Below the pieces are notes generated by a model. It saw only the letters and a list, made by a program, of their open reading frames with translations, had not been told where the DNA came from and made no database searches. From positions 248,001 to 312,000 of the forward strand of contig NZ_FNSK01000002.1 of assembly GCF_900105075.1 (NCBI RefSeq): a DNA stretch of 64,000 nucleotides, written 5' to 3'. A program made the translations under genes and the position numbers. Source of the stretch: Rhodobacter sp. 24-YEA-8. Its GTDB lineage: Bacteria; Pseudomonadota; Alphaproteobacteria; Rhodobacterales; Rhodobacteraceae. How positions within the stretch are numbered: position 1 is the first letter of the stretch; the number at the start of each line of letters is the position of its first letter. This document shows, piece by piece, positions 49,635 to 59,383 of the stretch.

Positions 49635-50363
49635 TCAGCCGTCCGGCCGGACATCGTCAACGATCCGGTAGCCGCCACCCCAGTCGGTCAGCAGGATCTT
49701 CGGCGCCCGGGCATTGTCCCCAAGCTTGCGCCGCAGCCGGAAAATGCAGTTATCGGCGGCACGCATCGTCGTCGTATCCCCCTTGCGGCTGATCAGCTTT
49801 GCGATGTCCTCGCGGCTCAGGACGCCACCCGGATGATCAAGCAGCGCCTCAAGAAGCCGGTTCTCGCCCGAGGTCAGCCCGACCTCGGCCCCATCGGGCA
49901 GCAGCAACGCCTGTACCTGCGGGTCATGCACGATCCCGGCAAAACGTCGCCTTTCCCGCGCCGGACCGGGTTTTGCGAGGCTGCCCCGCCGCAAAACGGC
50001 ATGAATACGGGACAAAAGCTCGCGCGGATTGAAGGGCTTGGTCACATAGTCGTCAGCACCCAGATCGAGGCCCCGGATCTTATTGGCGTCACTGTGCAGC
50101 GCCGTCAGCATGATTACCGGAATGCGCCCGCCGGTACTGCTGTTCATCAGTGCTCGGTAAAAACTCAGCCCGTCCTCGCCCGGCATCATCAGATCAAGGA
50201 TGATGAGGCTGATCGTTTCATCGTGCAAAACCGCCCGCGCCTCATCCGCCGATGCGGCGCCGACCGCCTCGAACCCGTTCTTCGCGAGATAGTGGCAAAG
50301 CGGATCGCGGATATCGGCGGCGTCATCGACCACCAGCAGTTTCGGTATGGATGTCTTCTGCAT
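49635..50363 (-). CDS. OmpR-family response regulator (PfeR-like)
   Basis: This 242-residue regulator has a receiver domain (LLVVDDAADIRDPL, phospho-acceptor Asp in LIILDLMMPGEDG, conserved Lys in VTKPFNPRELL) and a C-terminal winged helix (LTSGENRLLEALLDHPGGVLSR, DNCIFRLRRKLGD). ATG 50363 starts just before the beta-1 strand; longer upstream codons give no domain. It is co-transcribed with the kinase and divergent from the TonB receptor. OmpR-type proteins bind tandem repeats 10-11 bp apart; such a repeat lies in front of the receptor gene. Confidence 0.93.
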   Translation of the reverse strand: MQKTSIPKLLVVDDAADIRDPLCHYLAKNGFEAVGAASADEARAVLHDETISLIILDLMMPGEDGLSFYRALMNSSTGGRIPVIMLTALHSDANKIRGLDLGADDYVTKPFNPRELLSRIHAVLRRGSLAKPGPARERRRFAGIVHDPQVQALLLPDGAEVGLTSGENRLLEALLDHPGGVLSREDIAKLISRKGDTTTMRAADNCIFRLRRKLGDNARAPKILLTDWGGGYRIVDDVRPDG

Positions 50364-50644
50364 TCGCCCTGGGCCCCCGGAGCCTCGGCTTCCGGAATGA
50401 TGTCCTGGAGATTCCCCCGACCGGAGCCAGGGCCATAGTAAACCCGGCCACCGGCCCGGACAACGTGGCGAGGTTGTCACATTCCTGAGTGAATTTCCAG
50501 GACAATTCCGGCTAAACCCGTCAGCCAGAGACAGTTCGCGACAGTTCTGTCGCAAACGGCTTGCCCCGCCCGGGTGTCGCGGCATGAACCGGGCCAAAGC
50601 CCGCATTCAGCCAGCCAGAAACCCCGATTCCACGGAGTCTTGTG
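50364..50644. promoter_or_regulatory. Divergent control region of the two-component system and TonB receptor
   Basis: This 281-bp region separates the regulator (-) from the receptor (+). Its most marked element is the tandem repeat and dyad at 50530-50553, about 92-115 bp upstream of the receptor start. No clear Fur box is seen by eye. Confidence 0.5.
50530..50553 (+). promoter_or_regulatory. Tandem GACAGTTC repeats with embedded dyad, candidate response-regulator site
   Basis: GACAGTTC occurs at 50530-50537 and 50540-50547, exactly 10 bp apart. In addition GCGACAG (50538-50544) and CTGTCGC (50547-50553) are perfect 7-bp inverted arms with a 2-nt spacer. The 10-bp direct-repeat spacing is what OmpR/PhoB-type dimers recognise. 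Confidence 0.55.
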
Positions 50645-52915
50645 ATGCAGACCCATTCATCGCGCCTTGCATCCTGCACGGCGCTGTTACTGGTACTTTC
50701 CACCGGCTTTTCGGTGACCCCGGCCCTTGCCCAGTCGGGCACGGAAGAAGACGAGGCGGTCGAACTCGGCACTATCGTTCTCTCGGCCGAAGACCAGATC
50801 AAACAGGCGCTCGGCGTTTCGACCATCACCGCCGGAGATCTGGCAAAGACCCCGGTGATGAATGACATCTCGGAAGTCGTGCGCAAGATGCCGGGCGTCA
50901 ACCTGACCGGGGCCTCGGCTTCGGGTCAGCGCGGCAACCAGCGCCAGATCGACCTGCGCGGCATGGGGCCGGAAAACACCCTGATCCTGATCGACGGCAA
51001 GCCGGTCAATTCGCGCAATGCGGTCAAGATGGGCCGCAATGGCGAGCGCGACACCCGGGGCGATTCCAACTGGGTTCCGGCAGAGCTGATCGAGCGGATC
51101 GAAGTCATTCGCGGCCCGGCGGCGGCGCGCTACGGTTCGGGCGCCTCGGGCGGTGTGGTCAATATCGTGACCAAACGCCCTGACAGTTTTACCGGTCAGG
51201 TCGGGCTGCATTACACCGCGCCCGATAACAGCAAGGAAGGCGACAGCTATCGCGGGTCCTTCATGCTGGCGGGCCCGGTGGGCGAAAGGCTCAGCCTGCG
51301 GATCTTCGGCGGCTATAACAAGACCAATGGCGATGCGGCCGATCTCAACCCTCCGACCGCGACCGGTGCCACGCCCCTGGCCGGCAAAGAAGGTGTTTCG
51401 AACAAAGACATCGGCGCTCTGGCCACCTGGAAGGTCGCCGAGAACCACGAGCTGGATTTCGAGATGAACTTCTCGCGCCAGGGCAATAAATTCGCCGGCG
51501 ACTCGCAGCTTGGCAGCTGGCCGGCGAACTCGGCCACCCAGCCCCATATCGTCGAGGATTACCTGGGGCTTATCGGCACCGAAACCAATAAGATGTACCG
51601 CCGCACCTTCGCAATCACCCATCGCGGCGACTATGATTTCGGCACATCGAACAGCTTTATCCAGCTGGAAAACACCACCAATACGCGGCTTTGTGAAGGC
51701 GTCGCGGGGGCAGGCGAGGGCCGGATCAGCTATTGCGCCGATGCCGATGGTGATGGCGTCAATGACAGCTTCGCCTTCCGCACCATCAAGCTGGAGAACA
51801 TCACCGCCAAGTCGGAATGGATCCTGCCGATGCATCTTTTCGGCCGCGGCGCGACGGTGACGCTGGGTGGTGAATTCCGCCGCGAGAAGATCGACGATCC
51901 GGTTTCGATCGTCACCAGCCTGCCCGGCTCCATCACCGACCCGACGCTGATCAACAATGCCGCCAGCCGCGACCCGGTTCTCGCGATGAACCGCGTCGGG
52001 CTTTATGCGGAAGCCAATATCGAATGGTCGGACAATCTGATCATCACCCCAGGCCTGCGCTACGACTATTCCAGCGATTTTGGCGGCAATGCCTCGCCCA
52101 GCCTGAACGCTGAATATCGCTTCAGCGATGAATGGAAGATGAAGCTCGGCATCGCCCGCGCCTTCAAGACCCCGAACGTGTTCCAGCTGAACCCGGGCTA
52201 TGTCTATACGACCAACGGCAATGGCTGTCCCTGGGTCAATGGTGTGCGCCTGACCGGCCCCTGCTTTGTGGTCGGCAATCCCGATCTTGATCCCGAGATC
52301 AGCGTCAACAAGGAAATCGGGTTCGCCTATGAGGGCGATAACGGCATCAATGCCAGCCTGACATATTTCCACAATGACTATAAGAACAAGATCCAGTCGG
52401 GCCAGATCCAGGAAAACCCCGGCGCCACCACCAACCGCCTGTTCCGCTGGGAAAACACCGGGCCGGCTGTGGTCGAGGGGATCGAGGGCAATTTTGCCAC
52501 CCGGCTCAGCGACACGATCTCGCTGAACACCAATGTCACCTATATGATCGACTCGAAGATCAAATCGACCGGCCAGCCGCTTTCGCTGGTTCCCGATTAC
52601 ACGATAAATGCCTCGCTTGACTGGCAGGCCCGCGACGATCTGGGCTTCACGCTCGGCGCCACCCATTACGGCCCGATTCAGCCTTCGGCGATCAGCTCGG
52701 TGTCCGGTGCGGTCACCACCGACCCCAATGAGCGCGGCGGCTATACCCTGTTCAACATTGGCATGAACTGGGATGTCACCGAGACCGCCCGCATGACCGC
52801 CGGTGTGACCAACCTCCTGGACAAGAAGATCTACCGCACCGAGACCAGCGGTGGCTCCAATACCTTCAACGAGCCCGGCCGCGCCTTCTATGTCGGCCTG
52901 ACCAAATCCTTCTGA
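50645..52915 (+). CDS. FepA/PfeA-like TonB-dependent siderophore receptor
   Basis: This 756-residue outer-membrane receptor has a signal peptide (ending near PALAQSGTEE), a TonB-box-like ELGTIVLSA, and a plug domain with the FepA-type motif RGMGPENTLILIDGKPV...GRNGERDTRGDSNWVP and IERIEVIRGPAAARYGSGASGGVVNIV. The 22-strand barrel ends in the terminal Phe (VGLTKSF). The plug resembles enterobactin receptors (FepA, PfeA), so a catecholate siderophore is likely. ATG 50645 is preferred over the adjacent GTG. It is divergent from the PfeRS-like pair and followed by a propeller protein. No ABC siderophore importer is in the window. Confidence 0.94.
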   Translation: MQTHSSRLASCTALLLVLSTGFSVTPALAQSGTEEDEAVELGTIVLSAEDQIKQALGVSTITAGDLAKTPVMNDISEVVRKMPGVNLTGASASGQRGNQRQIDLRGMGPENTLILIDGKPVNSRNAVKMGRNGERDTRGDSNWVPAELIERIEVIRGPAAARYGSGASGGVVNIVTKRPDSFTGQVGLHYTAPDNSKEGDSYRGSFMLAGPVGERLSLRIFGGYNKTNGDAADLNPPTATGATPLAGKEGVSNKDIGALATWKVAENHELDFEMNFSRQGNKFAGDSQLGSWPANSATQPHIVEDYLGLIGTETNKMYRRTFAITHRGDYDFGTSNSFIQLENTTNTRLCEGVAGAGEGRISYCADADGDGVNDSFAFRTIKLENITAKSEWILPMHLFGRGATVTLGGEFRREKIDDPVSIVTSLPGSITDPTLINNAASRDPVLAMNRVGLYAEANIEWSDNLIITPGLRYDYSSDFGGNASPSLNAEYRFSDEWKMKLGIARAFKTPNVFQLNPGYVYTTNGNGCPWVNGVRLTGPCFVVGNPDLDPEISVNKEIGFAYEGDNGINASLTYFHNDYKNKIQSGQIQENPGATTNRLFRWENTGPAVVEGIEGNFATRLSDTISLNTNVTYMIDSKIKSTGQPLSLVPDYTINASLDWQARDDLGFTLGATHYGPIQPSAISSVSGAVTTDPNERGGYTLFNIGMNWDVTETARMTAGVTNLLDKKIYRTETSGGSNTFNEPGRAFYVGLTKSF

Positions 52916-52976
52916 GCGATGCAAATGTCCCGGCCGGACGATCCGGCCGGGCACCCTCTTGTCAGAAAGAAACATC

Positions 52977-54371
52977 ATGTTTTCCAAAGTATTCCGCCCG
53001 CTTCTCAGCGCCTCGACCCTTGCGATCCTGCTGGCTGGCCCGGTCTCGGCCGAGACCGTCTTTACCCCGGTCCGGGATTTCCAGGGCCGCGTCAGCGCCG
53101 CCAGTTCTGAACGCGGCGCGCCGGTCTATATTGGCAGCAAGGTCACCATTTCGGGCGAAGGGCTGATCCCTGATCAGGAAATCACCCTGATGCGCGGCCC
53201 CAATGTCCTGAACGCCAACGGCCCGCTGCTGGTCGATGCCGAGGGCAAATTCAGCTTTGACCTTGAAGTCGATGCCGATGCAGCAACCGGGCTGCAGCCG
53301 ATCCTGGTGATTGCCGAGAAGCCCGCCGCCGCCGAGGTGGTGACGCTGAAAATCTCGCCCGAAGTGCCGCTTTCGGGCGCAGATAAATTCACCATCGCCA
53401 ATGGTCCGGTGACGCGTGGCCTCTATCAGGTGGCTTATTCGAAAGCCTCGGATGCGGTGTTCGTGACCTCGGCCGTCGGCCGCCCGCCGGTCAAACAATC
53501 GGCGCTGACCAAGCTTGATGCCAATACGCTGGAACAGCTGGCCCAGGTCACACCCGAGGCCGCACCCGCGCGCGAGAATGGCGAGGAAGCCGGGCTTTTC
53601 GCGGTTTACGGTGTGGGCGTTGATGATGTGAATGGCAATGTCTGGGTGACGAACACCCGGCAGGACACCATTTCGGTCTATAAGCAATCCGACCTTTCGC
53701 TGGTCCGGCAATTCGCGCCGGGCTCGGTCAACCATGCCCGCGATGTGGTGATCGACGAGGCGAATGGCCGCGCCTATGCCTCGGCCACCCGCACCGGCAA
53801 TATCGAAGTGTTCGACACTGCGACGCTGGAGCAGCTGGCACCGATCACCATCACCTCGGGCGAGCGCGGCGGCGCATGGTCGGCGATGGCGCTGGATATC
53901 GATCCGGCCTCGGGCATCCTGGTCAATGTTTCGATGAGCACCAATGAGCTTGCCGTGATCGACCTGAAATCGGGCGATGTCAGAGTTATCGCGCTGCCCG
54001 GTGCCAAAGGTGCCGCCGGTGTGGCCTATGATGCGGCCCAGGGCCTTGCTTTTGTCGTCTCGCAGCAATCGGACAATGTGCTGGTGGTCGATGTCGCGAA
54101 AGGCGAAGTGATCCATGATGTGGCGGTCGGCGCGCAGCCGCTGAACGTCACCTATGACGCAGCCTCGAATGCCGCCTATATCGCCAATCGCGGCGCGGGC
54201 ACGATCACGGTGGTCAATGGTCAGGGCGAAATCCTGGCCAATCTGGACGCCGGGAATTCGACCAACCAGCTCCGCGCTGATGGCCAGGGCCGGATCTGGG
54301 CGGTGAACAAGGCGCGCGGCGAAGACGATCCGACCGGCGACAATCTCTGGCGCCTGACGCCGGCACAATAA
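52977..54371 (+). CDS. Secreted YncE-like beta-propeller protein
   Basis: This 464-residue protein has a signal peptide (LSASTLAILLAGPVSAETV) and an Ig-like N-terminal domain (YIGSKVTISGEGLIPDQEITLM). It then has about seven NHL/YncE-type blades, with repeated motifs such as AVYGVGVDDVNGNVWVTN, VVIDEANGRAYASATRTG, VAYDAAQGLAFVVSQQSDN and VTYDAASNAAYIANRGAG. YncE in E. coli is an iron-regulated periplasmic protein. ATG 52977 follows AGAAAGA. It lies 61 bp after the siderophore receptor and is probably co-transcribed, so it may aid siderophore handling. Confidence 0.9.
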   Translation: MFSKVFRPLLSASTLAILLAGPVSAETVFTPVRDFQGRVSAASSERGAPVYIGSKVTISGEGLIPDQEITLMRGPNVLNANGPLLVDAEGKFSFDLEVDADAATGLQPILVIAEKPAAAEVVTLKISPEVPLSGADKFTIANGPVTRGLYQVAYSKASDAVFVTSAVGRPPVKQSALTKLDANTLEQLAQVTPEAAPARENGEEAGLFAVYGVGVDDVNGNVWVTNTRQDTISVYKQSDLSLVRQFAPGSVNHARDVVIDEANGRAYASATRTGNIEVFDTATLEQLAPITITSGERGGAWSAMALDIDPASGILVNVSMSTNELAVIDLKSGDVRVIALPGAKGAAGVAYDAAQGLAFVVSQQSDNVLVVDVAKGEVIHDVAVGAQPLNVTYDAASNAAYIANRGAGTITVVNGQGEILANLDAGNSTNQLRADGQGRIWAVNKARGEDDPTGDNLWRLTPAQ

Positions 54372-54450
54372 TATCGCAAGAACAACAGGGTCCCGGCTGT
54401 GGTCGGGGCCCCACATCGCGGCGCCCGGATCTGCAATGGCTCTTGGATTT

Positions 54451-54470
54451 TTGCAAAACCTGTTGCAAAA
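54451..54470. promoter_or_regulatory. TTGCAAAA direct repeat upstream of the RpiR gene
   Basis: TTGCAAAA occurs at 54451-54458 and 54463-54470, 12 bp apart, ending 20 bp before the regulator start. The string also contains the dyad GCAA-N6-TTGC (54453-54466), close to the operator-like elements of the two LacI loci. Confidence 0.5.
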
Positions 54471-54490
54471 TACTGGCGGGAGACCTCCGC

Positions 54491-55363
54491 ATGACCGATA
54501 TGATGCCGCCGAAAGACTATGAAGAGCTGATCCGCCTCATCCATGAGCGCCATGATCAGATGAGCAAGACCTATCAGCGGATCTCGGTTTTCCTGACCCA
54601 GAACCCCAATGAGGTCGCGGTGCAATCGGTCAATGCGATTGCCGAGCGCTGTGGCATCCATGCGTCGAGCTTTGTGCGCTTTGCCCAGGCCCTGGGATAT
54701 AAGGGTTTCAAAGAGTTACAGGCGCTGTTCCAGCGCCGCCTAGCAACCGCTGCGCCGGGGTTCGAGGCCCGGGTCAAACTGCTGGAAACCGAGCTGCATA
54801 CTTCGGGCGGGCGCTCTGAGCTGAGCTTCCTCAGCGATCTGGTGGTGCGCGATATCGCCTCGCTGCAGGAAATGCTGAACGATATCCGCCAGGAAGATCT
54901 GGTCCATGCCGCGACCCTCTTCCAGGAGGCCGAGACGGTTTACCTTGTGGGTCAGATGCGCTCTCTCCCGGTGGTGGAGCTGATGCGCTACCAGCTGACC
55001 ATGATCGGAAAACGCTGCATCCTTCTGGATTCGGCGGGCGGGCTGTCGACCTATGTCGCGCGGACCATGGGGCCCAGGGATGTGCTGATGGCGGTCTCGT
55101 TCCGGTTTTACGCGAAAGAGGTCGTGTCCATCGTCGAAGAGGCCGGCGCGCGCGGCGTGGGGATCGTGGCGATCTCGGACAGCACCCTGTCACCGCTGGC
55201 GAAATCGGCGACCGTGCTCTTTCCGGTGCCGGAACATGATTATACTTTCTCACGCTCGCTGGCGGCACCGATGTGTCTGGCGCAGGCGCTGACCGTCGCC
55301 GTGGCGGCGCGGGTGCAACAAAATGTCGAGGCGCCCCGTATCCCGACCGTAACGGGCACTTAA
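54491..55363 (+). CDS. MurR/RpiR-family transcriptional regulator
   Basis: This 290-residue regulator has an N-terminal HTH_6 domain (YQRISVFLTQNPNEVAVQSVNAIAERCGIHASSFVRFAQALGY) and a C-terminal SIS domain (TVYLVGQMRSLPVVELMRYQL, DVLMAVSFRFYAKEVVSIVEEA) that binds phosphosugars. ATG 54491 follows GGGAGACC. It converges with the TauE gene and the second sugar/polyol operon; RpiR proteins often control inositol or sugar catabolism, so it may act on that locus. Confidence 0.92.
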   Translation: MTDMMPPKDYEELIRLIHERHDQMSKTYQRISVFLTQNPNEVAVQSVNAIAERCGIHASSFVRFAQALGYKGFKELQALFQRRLATAAPGFEARVKLLETELHTSGGRSELSFLSDLVVRDIASLQEMLNDIRQEDLVHAATLFQEAETVYLVGQMRSLPVVELMRYQLTMIGKRCILLDSAGGLSTYVARTMGPRDVLMAVSFRFYAKEVVSIVEEAGARGVGIVAISDSTLSPLAKSATVLFPVPEHDYTFSRSLAAPMCLAQALTVAVAARVQQNVEAPRIPTVTGT

Positions 55364-55374
55364 AGCCCCCTGAT

Positions 55375-56136
55375 CTATAGCCCCGCCAGCCCGTCCCGGA
55401 TCAGCTTGACCGCGACCAGGGCGACCGAGACATAGGTCAGCAGATAAAAGATATCAGCCCGCATCCGCCGGACCGACCAGGCCCCCACCCAGGTCGAGAC
55501 AACCGCAAGCGGCAAAAGCAGCGCCGAGGCCATGAGGTTTTCGGCGCCGAACTGGCCCAGTGCGAGATAGGGGATCAGTTTCAGCGCATTGGTGATCGCG
55601 AAGAACATCACCAGCGTGCCGGTGTAAAGTTTCGGATCCAGCTTCAGCGGCATCATATAGATCTGCAAAGGCGGCGCGCCGGCATGAGCGACAAAGCTGG
55701 TATAGCCCGCGATTCCGGCCCAGAACTGCGCCTGGACCGGACGCTGTCCGCGCGGTTGCACCTCGCGCTGCATCAGATGCTGGCCAAGGACACGCAGCAC
55801 GAAAGCGGCAGACACCAGACCCACGATCAGCCGCACCACGGCATCCGAGACCATCTCGGCGGTGAACCAGCCAATGCCGATCCCCGCCAGTGCCCCGGGC
55901 ATGAACAGAGCAATCAGCCGCCAGTCGACCCATTTGCGCCAGTTCGCAACGCTGACCATATCCATCACCACCAGCACCGGAAGCAGGATCGCGGCCGCCG
56001 TCACCGGCGACATCACCATCGCCATGACCGGGACCCCCAGCAGGCTCATGCCGCCCAGCCCCCCCTTTGACAGCCCGACAAGGATCACCGCGACCAGAGT
56101 GGCGATCAGCGCGGCAGGCGTCTCAAGGATCGGCAT
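55375..56136 (-). CDS. TauE/SafE-family membrane permease
   Basis: This 253-residue protein has seven to eight transmembrane helices. TauE/SafE repeats begin with VAVILVGLSKGGLGGMSLLGVPVMA, with a second-half motif GIAGYTSFVAHAGAPPLQIYMMP. Members export sulfite, sulfoacetate or other organic anions. The gene follows the second Gfo/Idh operon after a terminator, on the same strand, and may be separately transcribed. Its substrate cannot be told; a sulfur link to region 1 is speculative. Confidence 0.92.
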   Translation of the reverse strand: MPILETPAALIATLVAVILVGLSKGGLGGMSLLGVPVMAMVMSPVTAAAILLPVLVVMDMVSVANWRKWVDWRLIALFMPGALAGIGIGWFTAEMVSDAVVRLIVGLVSAAFVLRVLGQHLMQREVQPRGQRPVQAQFWAGIAGYTSFVAHAGAPPLQIYMMPLKLDPKLYTGTLVMFFAITNALKLIPYLALGQFGAENLMASALLLPLAVVSTWVGAWSVRRMRADIFYLLTYVSVALVAVKLIRDGLAGL

Positions 56137-56158
56137 TTCGTCACCATATCAAAAGCCT

Positions 56159-56184
56159 GGCCCGGCGCGGGGGAACGCCGGGCC
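56159..56184 (-). terminator. Intrinsic terminator after the second sugar/polyol operon
   Basis: GGCCCGGCG (56159-56167) and CGCCGGGCC (56176-56184) form a perfect 9-bp stem with an 8-nt loop. Read on the minus strand it is followed by AGGCTTTT, a short T-run. Confidence 0.7.
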
Positions 56185-56223
56185 ATCACGTGACCGGGGA
56201 GCAGGCCACATGAAAGCGGCGGA

Positions 56224-57414
56224 TCAGTCGCGATCCGCCATTTGGGTCCAGATGCCGCCTGCCTCGTGGCTGTCGGCGCAGGCCTCGACAAAATCCATGC
56301 CTCTGAGCCCGTCTTCGACCCCAGGAAGCCGCGTCAGGGCCTGGCCCAGATCGCGCCCCGAGCGGCGGGCGGCAATCATAATCCCGGCCTCGGCGTAAAG
56401 ATTGGCCCAGGCATCGGTCAGGGTCTCGCCATGACCGCGCGGCAGATGGATCAGCGCTTCGGCCTGTGCACGAATGCCCTGGGCCGCGCCCCGGCGGAAA
56501 ATGCGTTCCTCGGCCTCCGCAGGCGTGAAGCGCAGCTCTTCGGGTTTTTCCTGATCCCAGTCCAGCGCGCCCTTGTCGCCCCAGACCCGGATCCGCAGCG
56601 CGCAATATTGTCCGACCGCCGCATTGGAAAGCTGCATCGTCGCCGGCGCGCCATTGCTGAGTTTCAGCCCGATATGGGCAGTGTCCGGCTGCGGTTTCGC
56701 GCCGCCACAGACGAACATATCCGCGCGCAGGCGGGCGACATCCAGCCCAGTCACGCTGTGCAGCAGATGATAGGCATGGGTGCCGATATCCCCCACGATC
56801 GAGCTTCGGCCCACCCGTTTCGGATCCTGCCGCCAGGGCGCGCCATCCAGGGCTTGCGCCGCCAGGTTCCAGTCCTGGAGATATTCGACATGCACCTGCG
56901 TGATCCGTCCGAGCGCCCCTTCATCGACCAAAGCGCGGGCCTGCCGCACCATTGCGTGATGCGAGAAAGGATAGGTCATGGTCAGGCTGACGCCAGTGCG
57001 CTTTTGCACCGCGACAAGAGCCTCGGCTTCCGTCAGCATCGCCGTCATTGGCTTATCAAGGATCACATCGATCCCGGCCTCGAGAAAGGCAATCGCCACC
57101 GCCGCATGGCTGTCATTCGGGGTGCAGATCGCCACCGCGTCGATGCCATCCGGGCGCGCGGCCTCGGCCCGGGCCATTTCGCGGTAATCGGTATAGCTGC
57201 GATCCGCAGGGATCACCCAATCCGCCGCCGAGAGCGCTGCATTTTCGGGGCGCGACGACAGCGCCCCTGCCACAACGTCAAAATGGTTGGACAGGCGGGC
57301 GCCCGAGAAATGCCAGCTGCCCACAAGCCCGCCGCGCCCGCCGCCCACAAAGCCAAGGCGAAGGCGCCGCCCCAGAGGGGGCTGACGCAGATTGCTTCTG
57401 TCCGTAAAGCTCAT
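56224..57414 (-). CDS. Gfo/Idh/MocA-family dehydrogenase (second copy)
   Basis: This 396-residue oxidoreductase has a Rossmann fold ([19 protein letters not shown]), the CTPNDSH nucleotide-binding strand and a [15 protein letters not shown] motif where Asp replaces the usual Glu before KP. The C-terminal domain has [16 protein letters not shown], with conserved Asp and His that bind substrate. It resembles MocA/inositol-dehydrogenase-like enzymes. AGGAAAAGCG precedes the ATG; the upstream ATPase gene ends 9 bp earlier. It is the last gene of the second sugar/polyol operon. Confidence 0.92.
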   Translation of the reverse strand: MSFTDRSNLRQPPLGRRLRLGFVGGGRGGLVGSWHFSGARLSNHFDVVAGALSSRPENAALSAADWVIPADRSYTDYREMARAEAARPDGIDAVAICTPNDSHAAVAIAFLEAGIDVILDKPMTAMLTEAEALVAVQKRTGVSLTMTYPFSHHAMVRQARALVDEGALGRITQVHVEYLQDWNLAAQALDGAPWRQDPKRVGRSSIVGDIGTHAYHLLHSVTGLDVARLRADMFVCGGAKPQPDTAHIGLKLSNGAPATMQLSNAAVGQYCALRIRVWGDKGALDWDQEKPEELRFTPAEAEERIFRRGAAQGIRAQAEALIHLPRGHGETLTDAWANLYAEAGIMIAARRSGRDLGQALTRLPGVEDGLRGMDFVEACADSHEAGGIWTQMADRD

Positions 57415-57423
57415 CGCTTTTCC

Positions 57424-58203
57424 TTAAATCGTGCCGCCAAGCGAGGATTCCAGCTCGGCCAGTTCCTGCCCGCCTGCCATCATATCCTGCAGCCGCGCGG
57501 CATCGACATCGCCCTTGGTCGCGGTGCCCAAAGTCTGGCCCCGGTTCAGCACGGTGAAACGATCCCCCACCGCCATGGCATGGCGTACGTTATGGGTGAT
57601 GAAGACAACGCCGATGCCCTGCTTTCTGACCCGGTCAATGGTGCCAAGCACATTCGCGGTCTGGCGCACGCCCAGAGCCGAGGTCGGCTCGTCCAGGATC
57701 AGCACCTTCGCGCCAAAATAGACGGCGCGGGCAATGGCGACGGTCTGACGTTCCCCCCCGGACAGGGTGCCCACCGCCTGATCGGGGCCGCGCAGGTTGA
57801 TCCCCATCTTCTTCATCTCGGACATGGTGACCTCTTCGGCCTTTTTCATATCGAGATTTCGGAAGGGCCAGATGCCTTTCTCCGGCTCGCGCCCCATCCA
57901 GAAGTTGCGCACGACCGACATCAGCGGGATCATCGCGAGGTCCTGGTAGACGGTGGCGATCCCGGCACCCATCGCGTCACGCGGGGATTCAAACGTAATG
58001 GGTTTCCCTTCGATCACCATCGTGCCCGAGGATGGACGGTGCACGCCCGACATCGTCTTGATGAAGGTCGATTTCCCCGCGCCGTTATCGCCCAGCAGGC
58101 AATGGCATTCGCCCGCCGTGACGTCAAAGGACACCCCGTTCAGCGCGATCACATGGCCGAAATGCTTCTTGATATTGCGCATTTCCACGATTGGAGTCGT
58201 CAT
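57424..58203 (-). CDS. Sugar ABC ATPase, single-domain (FrcA-type), second locus
   Basis: This 259-residue ATPase has Walker [16 protein letters not shown], signature [17 protein letters not shown], Walker [16 protein letters not shown], and switch His in [10 protein letters not shown]. As at 34391-35164 it is half the length of RbsA. It overlaps the permease stop by one base and powers the adjacent importer. Confidence 0.93.
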   Translation of the reverse strand: MTTPIVEMRNIKKHFGHVIALNGVSFDVTAGECHCLLGDNGAGKSTFIKTMSGVHRPSSGTMVIEGKPITFESPRDAMGAGIATVYQDLAMIPLMSVVRNFWMGREPEKGIWPFRNLDMKKAEEVTMSEMKKMGINLRGPDQAVGTLSGGERQTVAIARAVYFGAKVLILDEPTSALGVRQTANVLGTIDRVRKQGIGVVFITHNVRHAMAVGDRFTVLNRGQTLGTATKGDVDAARLQDMMAGGQELAELESSLGGTI

Positions 58204-59321
58204 CAGCGTTCTCCCGTGATGATGCGGCGGATATAGGTGTTCATGATCACGGCGACCAAAAGGATCGCCCCGAGGAAGACGCGGAAGAGCGAGCTTTCGG
58301 CATTGGCGAAGAACAGACCCTGTTGCACGACCCCGAAGATCACCGCCCCAAGTGCTGCGCCGATCACCGATCCGTAACCGCCGGTCAGAAGCGCGCCCCC
58401 GATCACCACACAGATGATTGCCTCAAACTCTTTCAGCATGCCGCGATCCGCAGCGGCCGAGCCGAATTCCATCACCTGGCAGGTGGCGAAAACACAGGCG
58501 CAAAAGGCCGAGAACATGAACATCGAGATCTTGACCCGGTTCACCGGAACGCCGACATAACGCGCGGCCTGGGCATCACCGCCGGCAGCAAAGATCCAGT
58601 TGCCGAATTTGGTGCGGGTCAGCAGCAGATGGCCAAGGATGACCAGCGCCAGCGCCCAGACGATCAGCATCGGAATTCCGTCAACCACCGGCTGCCCGGC
58701 ACGCGAGCCGCGGGTAAAAGTTGCAATCCAGCCCGCCTCGCCCATCCAGCTGAAAAACCCGGTCAGGATCTTGCCGCCAAAGACCGGCGCCAGCCAGTCG
58801 CCCTGGGCTTTTTCGGCTACGCCACCAATGATGGTCTGGCGGGTGAAATAGACCGAGCCCCAGATGGTCAGGCCCCGCAGGATGAACAGAAATGCGAGCG
58901 TCACGATAAACGAAGGCAGCCCGGTCTTGACCACGAGCCAGCCATTCAGCGCGCCGATCAGCATGCAAAAGGCAAAAGTGAACAGGATCGCCGCCCAAAG
59001 CGGCCAGCCCATATGCACCGACAGGATCGCCATGACCGTGCCGGAAAAGCCGATCATCGAGCCGGTCGAGAGGTCGAATTCGCCCGCGATCATCAACAGG
59101 CAGGCGCCGACTGCAATGATCATGAACTGCGCGGAAACCACGGTCCAGTTCATGATACCTTCGGCCCGGAACATGCCGGAATCGCCGGCAATGGCCCCGA
59201 AAAGCAGGAAGACAAGGACGGTGCCGCAGATGCCGCCCAGTTCAGGCCGGATCAGCGCGCGGCGCCAGGGCGAGACGGTTTTGACGCGCTCGTCTTTATG
59301 AGCCTGGACGGCTTCTGTCAT
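58203..59321 (-). CDS. Sugar ABC permease (FrcC/RbsC-type), second locus
   Basis: This 372-residue permease has about ten helices, with [46 protein letters not shown] and [25 protein letters not shown] 59321 (MTEAVQAHK) is chosen over a GTG at 59336. It is the only permease gene in this locus, so the channel is probably a homodimer, unlike the two-permease set in the first locus. Confidence 0.92.
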   Translation of the reverse strand: MTEAVQAHKDERVKTVSPWRRALIRPELGGICGTVLVFLLFGAIAGDSGMFRAEGIMNWTVVSAQFMIIAVGACLLMIAGEFDLSTGSMIGFSGTVMAILSVHMGWPLWAAILFTFAFCMLIGALNGWLVVKTGLPSFIVTLAFLFILRGLTIWGSVYFTRQTIIGGVAEKAQGDWLAPVFGGKILTGFFSWMGEAGWIATFTRGSRAGQPVVDGIPMLIVWALALVILGHLLLTRTKFGNWIFAAGGDAQAARYVGVPVNRVKISMFMFSAFCACVFATCQVMEFGSAAADRGMLKEFEAIICVVIGGALLTGGYGSVIGAALGAVIFGVVQQGLFFANAESSLFRVFLGAILLVAVIMNTYIRRIITGER

Positions 59322-59345
59322 TTGGATAATCCCCACAGGTAAAAC

Positions 59346-59373
59346 GGGCCGGGTGCGTTTTCTGCCCCGGCCC
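59346..59373 (-). terminator. Stem-loop between binding protein and permease genes, second locus
   Basis: GGGCCGGG (59346-59353) and CCCGGCCC (59366-59373) form a perfect 8-bp stem with a 12-nt loop; on the minus strand it is followed by GTTTTA. It probably limits expression of the permease relative to the binding protein, as at 36199-36220 in the first locus. Confidence 0.6.
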
Positions 59374-59383
59374 TTGCACCAGA

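Noticed and set aside
50687..52987. 766-codon minus-strand ORF opposite the TonB receptor
   Set aside because: It is antisense to an unmistakable FepA-like receptor; its translation has no family features. Similar shadows occur opposite cyoB, the YncE-like gene, the LAL regulator and the glycosidases because of the high GC content.
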